Below are positions 1 to 10,844 of a DNA stretch of 64,000 nucleotides, piece by piece. The position numbers were made by a program, and so were the translations under genes. Source of the DNA: Epiperipatus broadwayi (taxonomy: Eukaryota > Onychophora > Udeonychophora > Euonychophora > Peripatidae); the NCBI GenBank assembly GCA_028023455.1, contig JAQFVV010006453.1:438001-502000 (forward strand). Direction: 5' to 3'. Below the pieces are notes generated by a model. It ran no database searches. It saw nothing but the letters and a program-made list of their open reading frames with translations, and was not told the DNA's origin. The stretch's first letter is position 1. Each line of letters begins with the position of its first letter.

Positions 1-335
1 ATGCCCCAGAGCTTCAGGAAATTAAAACAGGCAAAACTCTCCATACAGTAGTGCCACTCAGTGCAAGCCAGAGTAATCAATGAATGGCAGAAGACTTATG
101 CACTGAGTGGCACTACTATGTGGAGAGTTTTGCCTGTTTTAATAACAATTATGAGCAAGCATAAGAAATGCTGAAAATGTGCTGATTGGAAGCTTCAGGA
201 AATGTTGCAAAAATTATCAGATGAAAATAAGAAAGTAAGATTTAAAACAATGCTGAAAAGACTAAAGTAATGTTCAATATAATTTTTCAGAAGAAAATAA
301 ATATTGAAAATCATGGTTTAGAAAAATTTAACATC
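1..335 (+). pseudogene. LINE reverse-transcriptase fragment (C-terminal part), interrupted
   Basis: Codons 2-22 read APELQEI and codons from 192 read LQEMLQKLSDENKKV. This matches the region between the catalytic RT core and the YLGQ motif in RTE-like endonuclease/RT LINEs. The same stretch occurs in the better copy at 54.1-55.6 kb, as LSDEIKKVELRVNVKRLMFN. The LQE codons appear twice because a family A element (23-190) is inserted and flanked by a 13-bp duplication. After about 245 the frame is broken. Nothing here is functional. The identification rests on the conserved peptide order, not on a database search. Confidence 0.7.
23..190. mobile_element. Fold-back element, family A (copy A1)
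   Basis: A near-perfect hairpin pairs about 25-73 with 97-141 (both arms hold AACAGGCAAAACTCTCC). The right side continues alone through GCATAAGAAATG to about 187. The element is flanked by a direct repeat, AGCTTCAGGAAAT, at 10-22 and 191-203, which reads as a 13-bp target-site duplication inside LINE coding sequence. The ribozyme-bearing centre seen in other family A copies is deleted. A 13-bp duplication fits retroposition better than cut-and-paste. Confidence 0.75.
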
Positions 336-537
336 TACACATACCCATGTCAGATTAGGTATAAATATAACGGATAATATTAATTATAGAATTAAATTTG
401 TATGGAGTGCTTTTGGTAGAAATAGCTTAATATTAAATGGGAAAATGCTTTTGTGTTTTTAAAGTATGCTTTTTATCAGTTTTTACTTATGAATCTGACA
501 GTAGTCACTTAACAAAAGAGCAATAAAAAGACTTCAG

Positions 538-538
<1 letters not shown>

Positions 539-619
<81 letters not shown>

Positions 620-622
620 TAT
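539..622. repeat. (TA)n microsatellite
   Basis: A nearly pure TA run of about 80 bp with one interruption near 612. It separates the LINE fragment at the window start from a LINE 3' end at 650. Confidence 0.95.
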
Positions 623-649
623 TAGTAATAACAAAAATGATTAAAAATG

Positions 650-950
650 AAATAAGATAAAATGGATATAAGAGCGAATAGGTATCACTAATACTATTAA
701 GAAAGTTAAGAGATGGAGCAAGATATATTGCTAGGAGAGATGACAGTAAATGGGTAGTTGATATTGAAAATTGGATCCCAAAATATTATACATGACCTAG
801 AAAGAAACTTCATGTGAAGTGGATTTGTAAAATAGGGATGTTTATTGATATGACATAAAAAAGAAAGGCTGTGGATTGGAAAAACTGGATTAAACTGGAG
901 AGACTTTCATCCTTCAATGGATTAATAATAGTTGAAAATGTTATTCTTTT
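650..950 (+). pseudogene. Decayed LINE 3' end (RT C-terminus)
   Basis: Broken frames read WIPKYYT.PRKKLHVKW, then DWKNWIKLERLSSFNGL. This is the C-terminal signature of RTE-like LINEs, whose usual form is W.P.D.KRPR...RW...WM..A.DR..W..L.E....QW, followed by a short 3' tail (TTTTTTTTA near 948). Equivalent ends lie at 27.87-28.17 kb and, on the minus strand, at 53.29-53.50 and 35.34-35.6 kb. Multiple stops and frameshifts make it a relic. Confidence 0.6.
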
Positions 951-1118
951 TTTTTATCTCTAGAAGCATGGTATTGGTAAACATTGTCATTATTCTTTTT
1001 GTACATAGTATATTTCCCCTCATCATCATCATTGCAGTACTTTTTGTGGTCATTCTTTTTTTAAAAATAGACATACTACCTTAACCATAAGTCCACATAG
1101 ACAATTGATTATCATATG

Positions 1119-1294
1119 GAAATCACATTACATTAACCAGCATTTAAAATTAACCAATAGAATATTAGCAGTCTTTTGACAAGATAATACTCAGATAATA
1201 AAGGATTTCTATTTATTACCTGAGTATTGTCTTGACAGCAAATTGCTGATGTTTTATTGGTTAATTTTGAATGTTGCCTGGAGTGGTGTGATTT
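1119..1294. repeat. Fold-back repeat D
   Basis: An imperfect inverted repeat: arms of about 75-80 bp (1119-1200 and 1213-1294) share AAAATTAACCAATA and TACTCAGATAATA, around a 12-bp centre. There is no coding potential. It resembles a MITE. I found no clear target duplication and no ribozyme motif. Confidence 0.7.
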
Positions 1295-1671
1295 GCTTAT
1301 GTACTTGTATGTTAATTTCAGTGCACAACCACTGATTTAACATTAAAAGTATGGCAAAATCCAAATAAATTAACAAGCAAAATTTTGTTTAAAATAACTC
1401 CAAAGTACAACATTAGAAGACAATTCTACTCAAACTTAGAAGTATTAATTGGTTTTCTTATATGATATAATAAAAATAATCATTTCAAAAGGAAAAGAAA
1501 AAAATCATATGCTGAGACAGATTGGATGATCAATATAAATAATTCAAAATTTAGGAAATATTGTTCATATATATTTAAATATATTTTTATTTCTGAATGT
1601 ATTATGTGTCTCAAAATTACGTTATTATATTTTTGTGTTAATGTTTTGGCAGATATTGTCATTTATATAAA

Positions 1672-2090
1672 TGTCATGGCTGCAGATTTTAATAGAATTA
1701 AAAATGGAATACCTCATTAATTTAAATATTTCACCTATCTTAATACATTAAAAATATTAATTTTTTTTATGTTTAATCAATCAGTGAGGGGTGTGTGTGT
1801 GTCTTCATTTCTTATAAGAATTAGGAAAAGTTTGAAATACTTAATTTCTCATTCATAAATAAATGAATTGTTTTACTACTAACTGAAATGATAACTTGTA
1901 GTAGTGAAAGAGCAGACAACTTTTTGATTGCATTCTAGATTGTCAGTGCATGTATTATCTGAGCCTATGTGACTTATTGAATAAGTTGCTATTTGAAGGA
2001 CCATCATGGCCACAGATTTTAACAAATTTAAAGATGAAATAGTTCATTGATTTAAATATTTCAACCTATAATTACTTAATTAAAATATTT
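1672..2090. repeat. Dispersed repeat H, two direct copies
   Basis: The stretch at 1672-1760 (TCATGGCTGCAGATTTTAA...) recurs at 2001-2090 (TCATGGCCACAGATTTTAA...) in the same orientation. Both are followed by TTTAAATATTTCA. Shorter relatives lie at 6453-6497 and 6707-6790. Its nature is unknown and I see no reading frame. Confidence 0.6.
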
Positions 2091-2101
2091 ACATATATGT
2101 C

Positions 2102-2380
2102 ATTAAATTCAGTCAACACTTAGACAATCCCAATATTCATATCAATCAATAATCTCATTCTGTTGCCAAGACAACCTCCTTTTAACAATCAACACTCTGA
2201 TTCTGTTGTCAAGGCAACTTCATTTTAACTTTAAAGATGGAATCCACCTTTATTGTTAAAATGAGGTTGCCTTGACAATAGAATGAGATTATTGATTGTT
2301 ATTGATATTGGGATTGTCTATGTATTGACTAATTTTAATGATTACTTATAAACCCATTTATCCTTGAAAATTATTATATT
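2102..2380. repeat. Fold-back repeat family C, copy C1
   Basis: The termini CAGTCAACACTTAGACAATC and its inverse near 2309-2335 bracket inner inverted segments around TTGTCAAGGCAAC (left) and GTTGCCTTGACAA (right). The right side continues asymmetrically through TTACTTATAAACCCATTT, which is also present in C3 at 57.3 kb. Relatives are C2 (32692-32799, left half only) and C3 (57111-57310). C2 and C3 abut (TA)n, which suggests a TA-rich target. There is no ORF. Confidence 0.75.
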
Positions 2381-2439
2381 TGTATATTGTAATAGAAATA
2401 ACTTATGATAGATTCTTATTTAATAGCCTCACAGATCTG

Positions 2440-2650
2440 GGAAGCATTTGTAAGAGAATAAAAATGACAATAAGGGATGAGAAAAGGAAAACTTTAGTAT
2501 GCCTCATGAATTGAGATACTGTTTATAAAAATATAAATCTAGCCTAAATGTTGAGTATCATTTGTAACAGAATAAACTGAGTCATGAATGAATGGGTTTA
2601 GTATTTCCTTCAAATTTGAAAGCTTCTTGTAACAGAATAAAAATGATATG
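2440..2650. repeat. Diverged tandem repeat, three units
   Basis: The phrase TTGTAACAGAATAAA recurs at about 2446 (as TTTGTAAGAGAATAAA), 2561 and 2625. The surrounding sequence is only loosely conserved, so the period is irregular, about 65-115 bp. Confidence 0.5.
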
Positions 2651-2659
2651 GATAGAAAA

Positions 2660-3699
2660 GAAAGACTTTTTTTTAATCTGCAAACTTAAGGTAAGTTGTT
2701 AGCTTCTATATTTCATTATTAAAATGTTCTGTTTACACACGATAATCATTTTCAGTAGGGAAATATCACGACTGATTTGAATACCATAAATTACCTTTCT
2801 CCTTCTTTTGGCAAGTATTGGTCAATCCAGTCCAGTTTTCTGGACATATATAATTCTTCCTACTTCATCATTTTGTAGTTATCAAGCAAATACATTTAAA
2901 ATAAATATATATATAAAAGAACTTGGGCTTGCTTCTATGAAAGCCAAGATGCTAGAGAGTGAATTCAAATCATTCAGTCTTATTTACAACTTATTTCAGT
3001 TGATGTCATTTTTGTCATTAACAACCAAGGTTATGTTTTTTATTCATCTAGTATATATTATTCTTGTGTCATATGTCATGCTTGCAAACATTATTTTATA
3101 CTAAATTATCAAAATGTAAAGTTACTGAATTATAAATACATGTCTGTGCAGCAGGATAAATGTTATATCATTCAAAACATTCTGGCACTGACCAAATAAT
3201 GAAGGTTTGAGTATGTTTTTATCTGCATTTTATTCTTTACTTAATAATTTCTAGATATTAATTTATTGACAAATATTAAATGTTAATTATGGCTACTGGA
3301 AAAAAAACTCTGGGATTAATTAAAATAATCAATTTGCTTAATCCATGTTTAAACTCATGTAATTGATATAATAGACAAATGTGTTAATGTTTACTCAACT
3401 TATATTCAAACTCACAAGTCATCACCTGCAAATGTACTGATATTACACCACGAGACTCTTAATATTAATCATTAGTAACAGTAGCAGTCACTCAAAAAGA
3501 AACTATGCTCATTTCCAAGAAAAAGAGATGGGTGTAATGACATGCATCTGTAATTTAGCTGCTATCACATTTTGGAGATTGATGGCTCTGACAGTTTGTC
3601 TTATGTAAATCAGACTTCCATATTAAACTGAATACTGATTTCATTGTCATAGGAAAGTTTATGAGTAATCACAGAGCTCTTCATAAAGAAATAATAAAG
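2660..3699. other. A+T-rich stretch, nothing recognised
   Basis: Only short chance frames are present. The 98-codon frame at 2808-3104 is rich in Ile, Leu, Phe and Ser, as random A+T-rich DNA gives. It has no motif I recognise. Confidence 0.5.
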
Positions 3700-3760
3700 A
3701 TGTATTGATTGTCTAATGAGCTTCCCAATAGCCCTTAACAAGATTTTCATAATATCCCTA

Positions 3761-3800
3761 ATCCTAGACCAGTTTCTGTTTCTGGATTCCTCAGTGAGAT
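3761..3800 (-). ncRNA. Degenerate hammerhead ribozyme motif (family B)
   Basis: On the minus strand CTGAGGA (3788-3794), GAAA (3773-3776) and ACTGGTC (3767-3773) are in the right order and spacing. Stem I (ATCTCA with TAGGAT) has a C-A mismatch, and stem II is poor. Probably inactive. Confidence 0.45.
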
Positions 3801-4233
3801 TCTATAATATTCAGCATTAGATTTAAAATACCAGATCAAGCCCACCACTTTATCTAATGATTAACTGTTTAGAAAATCTGAATTTTTCAGACATTCATAT
3901 GTCTTCCAATCCAGCTATCTAACTTAAATAGTCATATGGAACTGAACTAAGTTCAGATATACCATATATTAATAGCTTTAGTAATAAAAAATTGCAAAGG
4001 CTAAATGGCAAAAAATATAATTGCAAAGAAGTCAAGTCATATATCACATGACCTAATTTAACAAGCTTGTATTACAAATATCAACTAATGAGTTTGCTGA
4101 TAGCTCTTAACAAGCTTTTCAGTGGATATGAAAACATATGGATATCTAAAAATTTCAGATTTTCTACTTAATAGTTAACTATTAAATAAAGTGCTGGGCT
4201 TAACCTGGTATTTTAAATCCAATGCTTGAATAT

Positions 4234-4283
4234 TCTAGCATCTCACTGAGGAAGCTAGAAGCAGAAATTGGTCTAGGATTAGA
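4234..4283 (+). ncRNA. Degenerate hammerhead ribozyme motif (family B)
   Basis: CTGAGGA (4246-4252), a weak GC/GC stem II, GAAA (4264-4267) and ATTGGTC (4267-4273) follow in order. The predicted cleavage position is after 4273. Stem I pairing is partly lost. A further decayed copy, with its core changed to CCAAAGA, ends at 4646. Confidence 0.4.
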
Positions 4284-4775
4284 TATATTCTGAAAATCTT
4301 GTTAAGAGCTATTGGCAAACTCATGAGATAACATTTGTAATACAAGCTTGTTAAATTAGGTCATGTGATATATGACTTGATTTCTTTGCAATTACATTTT
4401 TTGATATTAAGGTTTTGGTGATTTTGTATTTCTAAAACTATTAATATATGATGTATCTGAACTTAGTTAAGTCCCATATGGCGATTTAAGTTACATAGCT
4501 AGATTTGAAGACATATGGATGTATGAAAATTTCATATTTTTTACTTCATAGTTAACCATTAGATAAAGTGCTGGGCTTCATGTCGTATTTTAAATCTAAT
4601 ACTTGAATATCCTAACCTCTCACCAAAGAAGAAGCAGAAATTGGTCTAGGGTTAGGGATATTCTGAAAAGCTTGTTAAGAACTATTGGCAAGCTCATTGG
4701 ATATAATTTGTAATACAAGCTTGTTAAATTAGATCATGTGATATATGACTTGATTTCTTTGCAAATGTATTGGTT

Positions 4776-6125
4776 AGTTAGAGACTTTTGACTCTAACAG
4801 TACAAGTCATATGTGAATCAGACTATCATTGGATTTAATAGTATAACTCTTTTATAGATCAGATCTCTATATTATATCCACATAGAAAAATTTATGATTA
4901 ACCAAGAAGAAGGAAAATTATCCTGAGACGAGCTCATTCCTGAATCTTCTATTATTTTTGGAGTCCAGCTTCGGTCCTAGATTATTCTAATTGATATTCG
5001 AGGAATTATTGTGAATTCATTCATTCTGTAAATCTGAGTGAATTCTACTTATAGATTACTTATTGATATTTTAATTTTCTGATTGCTTTTATTTTGTGCA
5101 ATTATCCATTCAATGCTTTATTTATTCTAATGGGCAATATGTATTTCCTGCATAATTTGCTTCAGCATACAGCATTTAACAAGAAAGTACTTGAAGAATT
5201 GGTACCTGTTCTGCATCACTTTAATAAAAAAAACCAATTAGCAAATAAACTAATAGTTTAAAAAAAAAATTGTGTAGACTTAATAATAAATTATAAAAAT
5301 ATATAAAGCTACGTATGTATTAATGTAATTTATTATCTTTTCTTGGTTAAATAAAAACACAGAATACTAAATCAATTGCTCTGTTTATATTTTTTGAATT
5401 TAGATGGACTATAATTTAATAATATCTTTTAGATAAAAAGAAAATTGCTATTCCAAAGTTATTTTGAAGTGTAGGTAACTCTACATACTAGATAAATTAC
5501 TAAGCTACGCATAACCTTGAAATAAAAATCAACATTCATTTCATTCCAATAATCTATGTTTATACCAATTATTTTTAAAGGAAAAGAAAACAGAAACCAT
5601 ACAGTATCTTTTACTAGTAATAACAATAATTCAAGCGATGTTTTGCTTTCAATTTATTAAAACAAAATTTTATGTGTGTGTGATGATATACATACTGTTG
5701 AGTTAGCTTTTAGAATTCTATTATTTTTGTAATTAAAACTTTAATTTCTTAAAATTATAAATTGATGATATTTCACACATAACAATGAGATTATTTGCAG
5801 AGAGAAGAATTTCTTAAATTAAAAAAGTTTGTAATTTTAAAAATTACAATATTTCTTCTGATATACATTACCATTTAATTTCAAGTTTTAATATGGGTAC
5901 CCGAAATCATGTATAAAAACAAATCTTACATAATATGAAATTTAATTTACTCTATCGTGAGTAACATTTGGTCATTTGAAATAGGATGATACATGGAAAT
6001 AATTATAGTGTTAAACTTCTATGTTTTAACATTAAGTTGTTATTATAAGGTAGATAGTTATCATACTTAGATGGACTGTTCCCATGATACTCTAAAAAGT
6101 GCATTTTTGTTTTCTTTTAGCACAC
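4776..6125. other. A+T-rich stretch, nothing recognised
   Basis: There are no ORFs of note, no inverted repeats longer than a few bases and no similarity to other parts of the window that I could see. Confidence 0.45.
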
Positions 6126-6138
6126 ATAAATTGATAAA

Positions 6139-6430
6139 AACAGGCAAAACTCCCCATACAGTAGTGCCACTCAGTGCCAGTCAGAGTAATCAATCGATGC
6201 TAGAAGGCTTGTGCATAAAATCCCCATCTAGTTCCTACTCATACAATATCCCACACAAGCCAGAAACTAGTCTGGAGATATTGAATGAGTAGGCACAGAT
6301 GGGAATTTTATCCACAAGCCTTCTGACATTCATTGATTACTCTGGATGGCACTGAGTGACACTATTATATGGAAAGTTTTTCCTGTTTTAATAACAGTTA
6401 TGTGCAAGCATAAGAAATAGTGATCATGTG
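6139..6430. mobile_element. Fold-back element, family A (copy A2)
   Basis: A perfect 13-bp direct repeat, ATAAATTGATAAA, flanks it (6126-6138 and 6431-6443). The left end starts at AACAGGCAAAACTC and the right end runs through GCATAAGAAATAGTGATCATG, the same ends as in A1. The two arms mirror each other. The turn-around lies at about 6252, where the left arm (an inverted copy of the sequence just downstream of the ribozyme cleavage site) meets half a hammerhead: GCC, GAAA, ACTAGTC, then TGGAGATATT. The CTGANGA box is missing, so this copy cannot cleave. The unequal ends and 13-bp duplication argue for an RNA intermediate. Confidence 0.8.
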
Positions 6431-6452
6431 ATAAATTGATAAACTTGAAACA

Positions 6453-6800
6453 TTGTGACTGTAGGTTTTAACTTCATTTAAAAATGAACTTTCTATTATA
6501 CAAGTCTTTCAGATTGGATAATCTTTTTTTAGTTAAAGCTTAAGAAAAGTTGTTATACTTTGTTTTTCAACACTTATATAGATATCCTGTCTGGCTAAAA
6601 ACTCATATAACATATTGGGTACTAATCTCAAATTGTCATGGTTGTCTTTTGATTAAGTACAATCTATTGTTGTTTTCTTTCCATTTAATTACCTATACTT
6701 GGAACACTATGACTGTAGATTTTAACTTCATTTAAAAATGGAGTTCCCATTTATAAAATATTTCATCATCCATATAATCTGTTAAAAATATTAAATTGTA
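6453..6800. repeat. Dispersed repeat H, two further copies
   Basis: TGACTGTAG(G/A)TTTTAACTTC followed by ATTTAAAAATG occurs at 6457 and again at 6709. Both are related to the copies at 1672 and 2001. They lie just right of A2. There is no coding capacity. Confidence 0.5.
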
Positions 6801-7436
6801 AATATATATCTTATAGAATGATTTGTTCATTAATTCACATAGTATGATGAGTGAATTTTGAATGTTTTATGTACCCAATTAAAAGAAATACTATTTCCAG
6901 ATTATTTACTATATATTTCTAATTGCATTAATTTATTATTTATGTAATTTGGTACTAGATTTTTCAACTAAAATTTAATTAATAAAAATAAGTTTAAATT
7001 ACTCATTATGGGTAGAATTTGACTGAAACAAAATAGGTTGATTTATTGAAAAATCACATCACTTAATATTCATACTTCAACATCAGTTTAATCAAATTAC
7101 TATTATTATAAAAGGCAAATAATTGTTATACTCATATGAATAATTGACAGCGCTAGACAAATGACAATGATGGACTCTAAATTTATACATCTTACAGAGC
7201 TGTCATTTTTTTACATGATATGATTATCAAGTAATGAATGTGCATGCAATATGATTAGATAGAGCATCATTTCCAGCTTATATATATATATATATCCTTA
7301 AGATTTCAATAAAAATAGTTAATATAGTAATAGAATGGTGAAATCAAATGCTAAAGATTTACTATTTTCATTGATTACTGTTTATTAACATCTAATATGA
7401 AAATATAACAGATATTTCCACATATTAAACTATACA

Positions 7437-7623
7437 TAAAAATGCCAAAATCCTCTCCCAACTGTTAGGATATTCAGCAATACTCTCTATGAATTTTAAG
7501 TAGCATGTTGAAATTCAGACTTTATATTTATTCATCCTGCTTAAAATTCAGACTTTATATCTATTAATAGAGGGTATTGTTGAATATCTTAATGTTTGGG
7601 AGAGTGTTTTGGTAATTTTATAT
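7437..7623. repeat. Fold-back repeat E
   Basis: Arms 7437-7488 and 7569-7623 are inverse copies (CCAAAA.CCTCTCCCAA against TTGGGAGAG.GTTTTGG). The central spacer holds a short direct duplication of AATTCAGACTTTATAT. This is a MITE-like relic without an ORF. Confidence 0.75.
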
Positions 7624-7629
7624 TTGAAG

Positions 7630-8810
7630 TTTCAGCTAGTGGTATGCACTTGGAATTTTTCTTAATATATATTATATTGTAATGGACTGGTCATTGTTAC
7701 AAGGAAGGGGGAGCACATCTAACTATAGTCAGACTTGGGGTCTTTGGGTAGGATGCTGGTGATGTCATGATGAAATTCTTAGCCCATAATCACATCTACC
7801 TTCAATGGGTTAGCTCAATGTTTACTCATTAAATCTAGATGTAAATTTGGACTAGTTTATGCATGTCTCATCCTGCTTTCTGACTCCATTATGCTTCAGT
7901 ATTCAAACTTAGAGAAAATTTGCACTTGGCTGTTTTCAGGGATAGAATTACTCAGGTTAACAATTAATGTACCTCTACATAAGTGTGGATCAATTAACAT
8001 ACTCTGACAGAATATTCCTAATAACAGTATACATATAAAAAGAGATGTATGGATATTAATGTTTAGCCTATAGTTTTAGTGGTGTGAATGCATAAAGATG
8101 ATGACAAGGCAGAGACCAAATTGATTAAAATAACTTTTATTAAATAACAAATTTTAATTTAACAATATTAACATATATAATTATAAGAGCAAAGGATGGC
8201 TTTCTATCCATTAAGAGCTAAATACAATGGATACCCTAATCCCAAATCCTGTGAGAGAAGTCCATACTCTGGCAATCTTTATGTACAAAGTTTAAGATAA
8301 TATAAAAAATATTTTAGAAGATTGTGAATCTGACTTACTTATTAATATATTTACAGTCGCATTATAGAGTAGCATTTGATATCTAATTCATGATGATTAT
8401 GATCAAAGGACTCCCCTATACCTATTTGTAATTCTTTAATGTTGATAGAAAAAATCATATACTCAAGAAAGCTGGTCATATACATAGAAAAACAAAAATA
8501 TAATAAATATTATATCAATAATTATGCGCTTATAACACTCCTTAAAGAAGTTATATATTATTAAATCTATTTAAAGCTTAGCACTTTCAAAGCTCTATGG
8601 CTTCATAATCATAGCTGTGTGTGATTGATAGTGATGAAGGGGTGTATTCAAATTTATGTTCATTAGATGTTTCGGTATTTTATTTAAAATATTGTTTGAA
8701 TTAGTAAAACATTCAACAAATAATGAGAACTTTGTCATTAAGTATGTTCTTAATGTGGAACATTATCAAAATCTTACCTTATCCCATATTCAGGCTGGTG
8801 GCATCAAGCT
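7630..8810. other. Mixed-composition stretch, no gene recognised
   Basis: 7690-7990 and 8200-8290 are somewhat less A+T-rich than the surroundings, but every frame is closed by stops. I see no repeat partner in the window. Confidence 0.4.
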
Positions 8811-8813
8811 ACT

Positions 8814-8826
8814 GGGGGGGGGGGGG
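8814..8826. repeat. G13 homopolymer
   Basis: Thirteen G in a row directly after ACT, a striking composition in this A+T-rich setting. Its mirror image is the C13 run at 30946-30958, followed by AGT. Confidence 0.95.
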
Positions 8827-8829
8827 TAA

Positions 8830-9950
8830 ACAAACCTACATTTTATTTAATACCATAAAACATTTACTCAATCTAATTTTCCCTCATTTATGCTTAAAGT
8901 AAACACTTCCATTTTCTGCAGCATAAGCTTCAAAATGTGAAAATGAAAATAATAAAAAAATTAAAAAATAAATAAATAAACAACAAATTAAAAAAATACA
9001 AATCAGTTGGATTAATAAAATAAATTCCTGAGTCTGGAAAGCACTGTCCATTATGTTCACAGTCTCTTATTTGTGGTGATAGATTTCCTCAGACGGCGTA
9101 CTGTCCATAAGTTTAGTAGACACACTCATTCTGGGATTGTATATTATCAGCTCTGTTCAATTGCTTCCTTGGAAGAAAGTGTAGAAGATCTATTGAAGAT
9201 CATTGTTCTTGACCAGTATTTAATAAAATAGGCATTCCATATATATCATAATATTTCTATGGGCATGAAGAGCTGGTGTCTGACCTACAGCACAATTCCT
9301 TTAGCCAGACCACATTGCAATACCCTCATTAGTATATGTAATTTTATAGGGTTATTTTTCTGCATAGGGAAGTGGTGTAAAGAAATGAACTATTCTTGAC
9401 GATTGCTATCTGTTGTTTATTTCTTTTCAAGCAATGATTACACTATGAGTTTATTTAAACTTGTAGTTCTTTATAATCAGTTTAGGATCATTCAGTTTAC
9501 TTTTATAAGTTAGGCATATTTATGTTTAAATTTATATTGGTGGGAAGCAAATTCCTTTTAATCTTGTGTGATTGAAATTTGATTGTAAAATCGAAATTAT
9601 ACATCCATCTTGTTTAGTTCTAAAAATATGGCTATCAAGATGTTGAATTTGTTTTAATCATGGTGGGATCTCACAGTAGTTTTCAATTCCTGTGCTTGCA
9701 GTATTTGTTTATCCTTGTGTAATGTACATCGATGTAATATTATTAAGATAATTATTCATTGGAATTATTTTTTTATTTTCAAGTCTGGCCATTTAGCAAC
9801 ATGCTTGACATTAGGTCATCATCTTTTATGTTTTACTTTTATTTATGTCATGATGCCGTTAGTTAAGGACATTTGTGGTTAGTCATATTATGTATGTATG
9901 TGAACGTCTTTATTTTTTTAATGTAGAAATCTAAGACTTTATCCTTCTTT
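8830..9950. other. Stretch with a less A+T-rich patch, no gene recognised
   Basis: 9030-9320 contains more G and C than its flanks and could be old exon, UTR or retroelement sequence. All six frames have stops and I recognise no peptide. Confidence 0.35.
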
Positions 9951-9992
9951 TTTTTTTAAACAAATAATTTGCTTATCATCATGTTTTGTGCA

Positions 9993-10064
9993 TATATATA
10001 TATATGAGTATTTGAATATTGTTTAATTATATATATATATGAGTATTTGAAATATTGTTTAATT
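9993..10064. repeat. Tandem duplication, ~36 bp
   Basis: Two copies of (TA)n followed by TGAGTATTTGAATATTGTTTAAT. The second copy carries one extra A. It looks recent. Confidence 0.8.
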
Positions 10065-10844
10065 GCTATACTATGAAAACACAAATCATTTAGCAATATA
10101 CAATGCTTTTCAGAGTCTTTTCTTAACAGCTTCTTAGAGCTCAACTATTGTTTTACACAATTTTACAACTTACCTTTATATATTGTTAAACCAATTAGAT
10201 GGACCATAAAGCATTGATTATTAATGCAGCATTGTTTTTATAAATCAGACTTCTCTAGAGTTAAACATCATTTAAGGACAAAGCCATACAAAAATTCACT
10301 TTGTAACTAAATTTTGATTAATAAAGCAAACATCTAAATATGTAATTTATCCTAATGATGCACCATGAAATATATGAGGGCGCTGCTGTGCTTTAGTTTT
10401 AAATCACTCTCTTGTGTCTATCTTTAGCATCACTTTGATTGTTTTACATTGTTTTAATGGTAAAAATTGGCAATAAACATTAATTTATTAATTAAAAACA
10501 TGTCAAGATATCAGCAACTTATATATGAAAATTACAAACAAGCCAAAAAAATCTTAAAACGTTGCTAATAATTATGCAATTTTTTTGATCATAGGTATAT
10601 AAATAAATTTGTTGATTGTTGCTAGCATTGAGCAAAAATATATATATATTTTTCATAGTCTAATTAAATATTTATGATTATTTTTACAAAATATTTGGAT
10701 AGTAATTGTTATCCTTTCAAGTGATGAATTTGTTTTGGAAAACCAAGGAATTAATTTTATTGGTCAAGTACATAAAAGTCTAAAGTAATGTTATTCATCA
10801 ATTACATTTGGATTGTGCTTCTATTCAAAAACTATAACCCTCAA

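Larger units (their letters stand above)
3711..4764. mobile_element. Nested palindromic element, family B (copy B1)
   Basis: A 1,054-bp insertion flanked by near-identical 11-mers (ATGTATTGATT at 3700, ATGTATTGGTT at 4765). The outer arms carry decayed hammerhead motifs: minus strand at 3761-3800 and plus strand near 4625-4652. A complete inner fold-back lies between about 4020 and 4395, with the termini CAAGTCATATATCACATGAC and its inverse. A further plus-strand motif sits at 4234-4283. The two plus-strand cleavage positions (after 4273 and after 4646) are 373 nt apart, so this is a tandem head-to-tail arrangement plus an inverted copy. There is no ORF. Family B recurs at 13.4, 32.8 and 55.2 kb. 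Confidence 0.75.

Noticed and set aside
2808-3104. 98-codon plus-strand frame
   Set aside because: Hydrophobic, A+T-driven composition, no motif, no usable promoter or repeat relationship.
6139-6430. Interpretation of families A and B as classic MITEs
   Set aside because: Target duplications of 10-13 bp, unequal ends, single non-palindromic copies and conserved ribozymes do not fit cut-and-paste elements.
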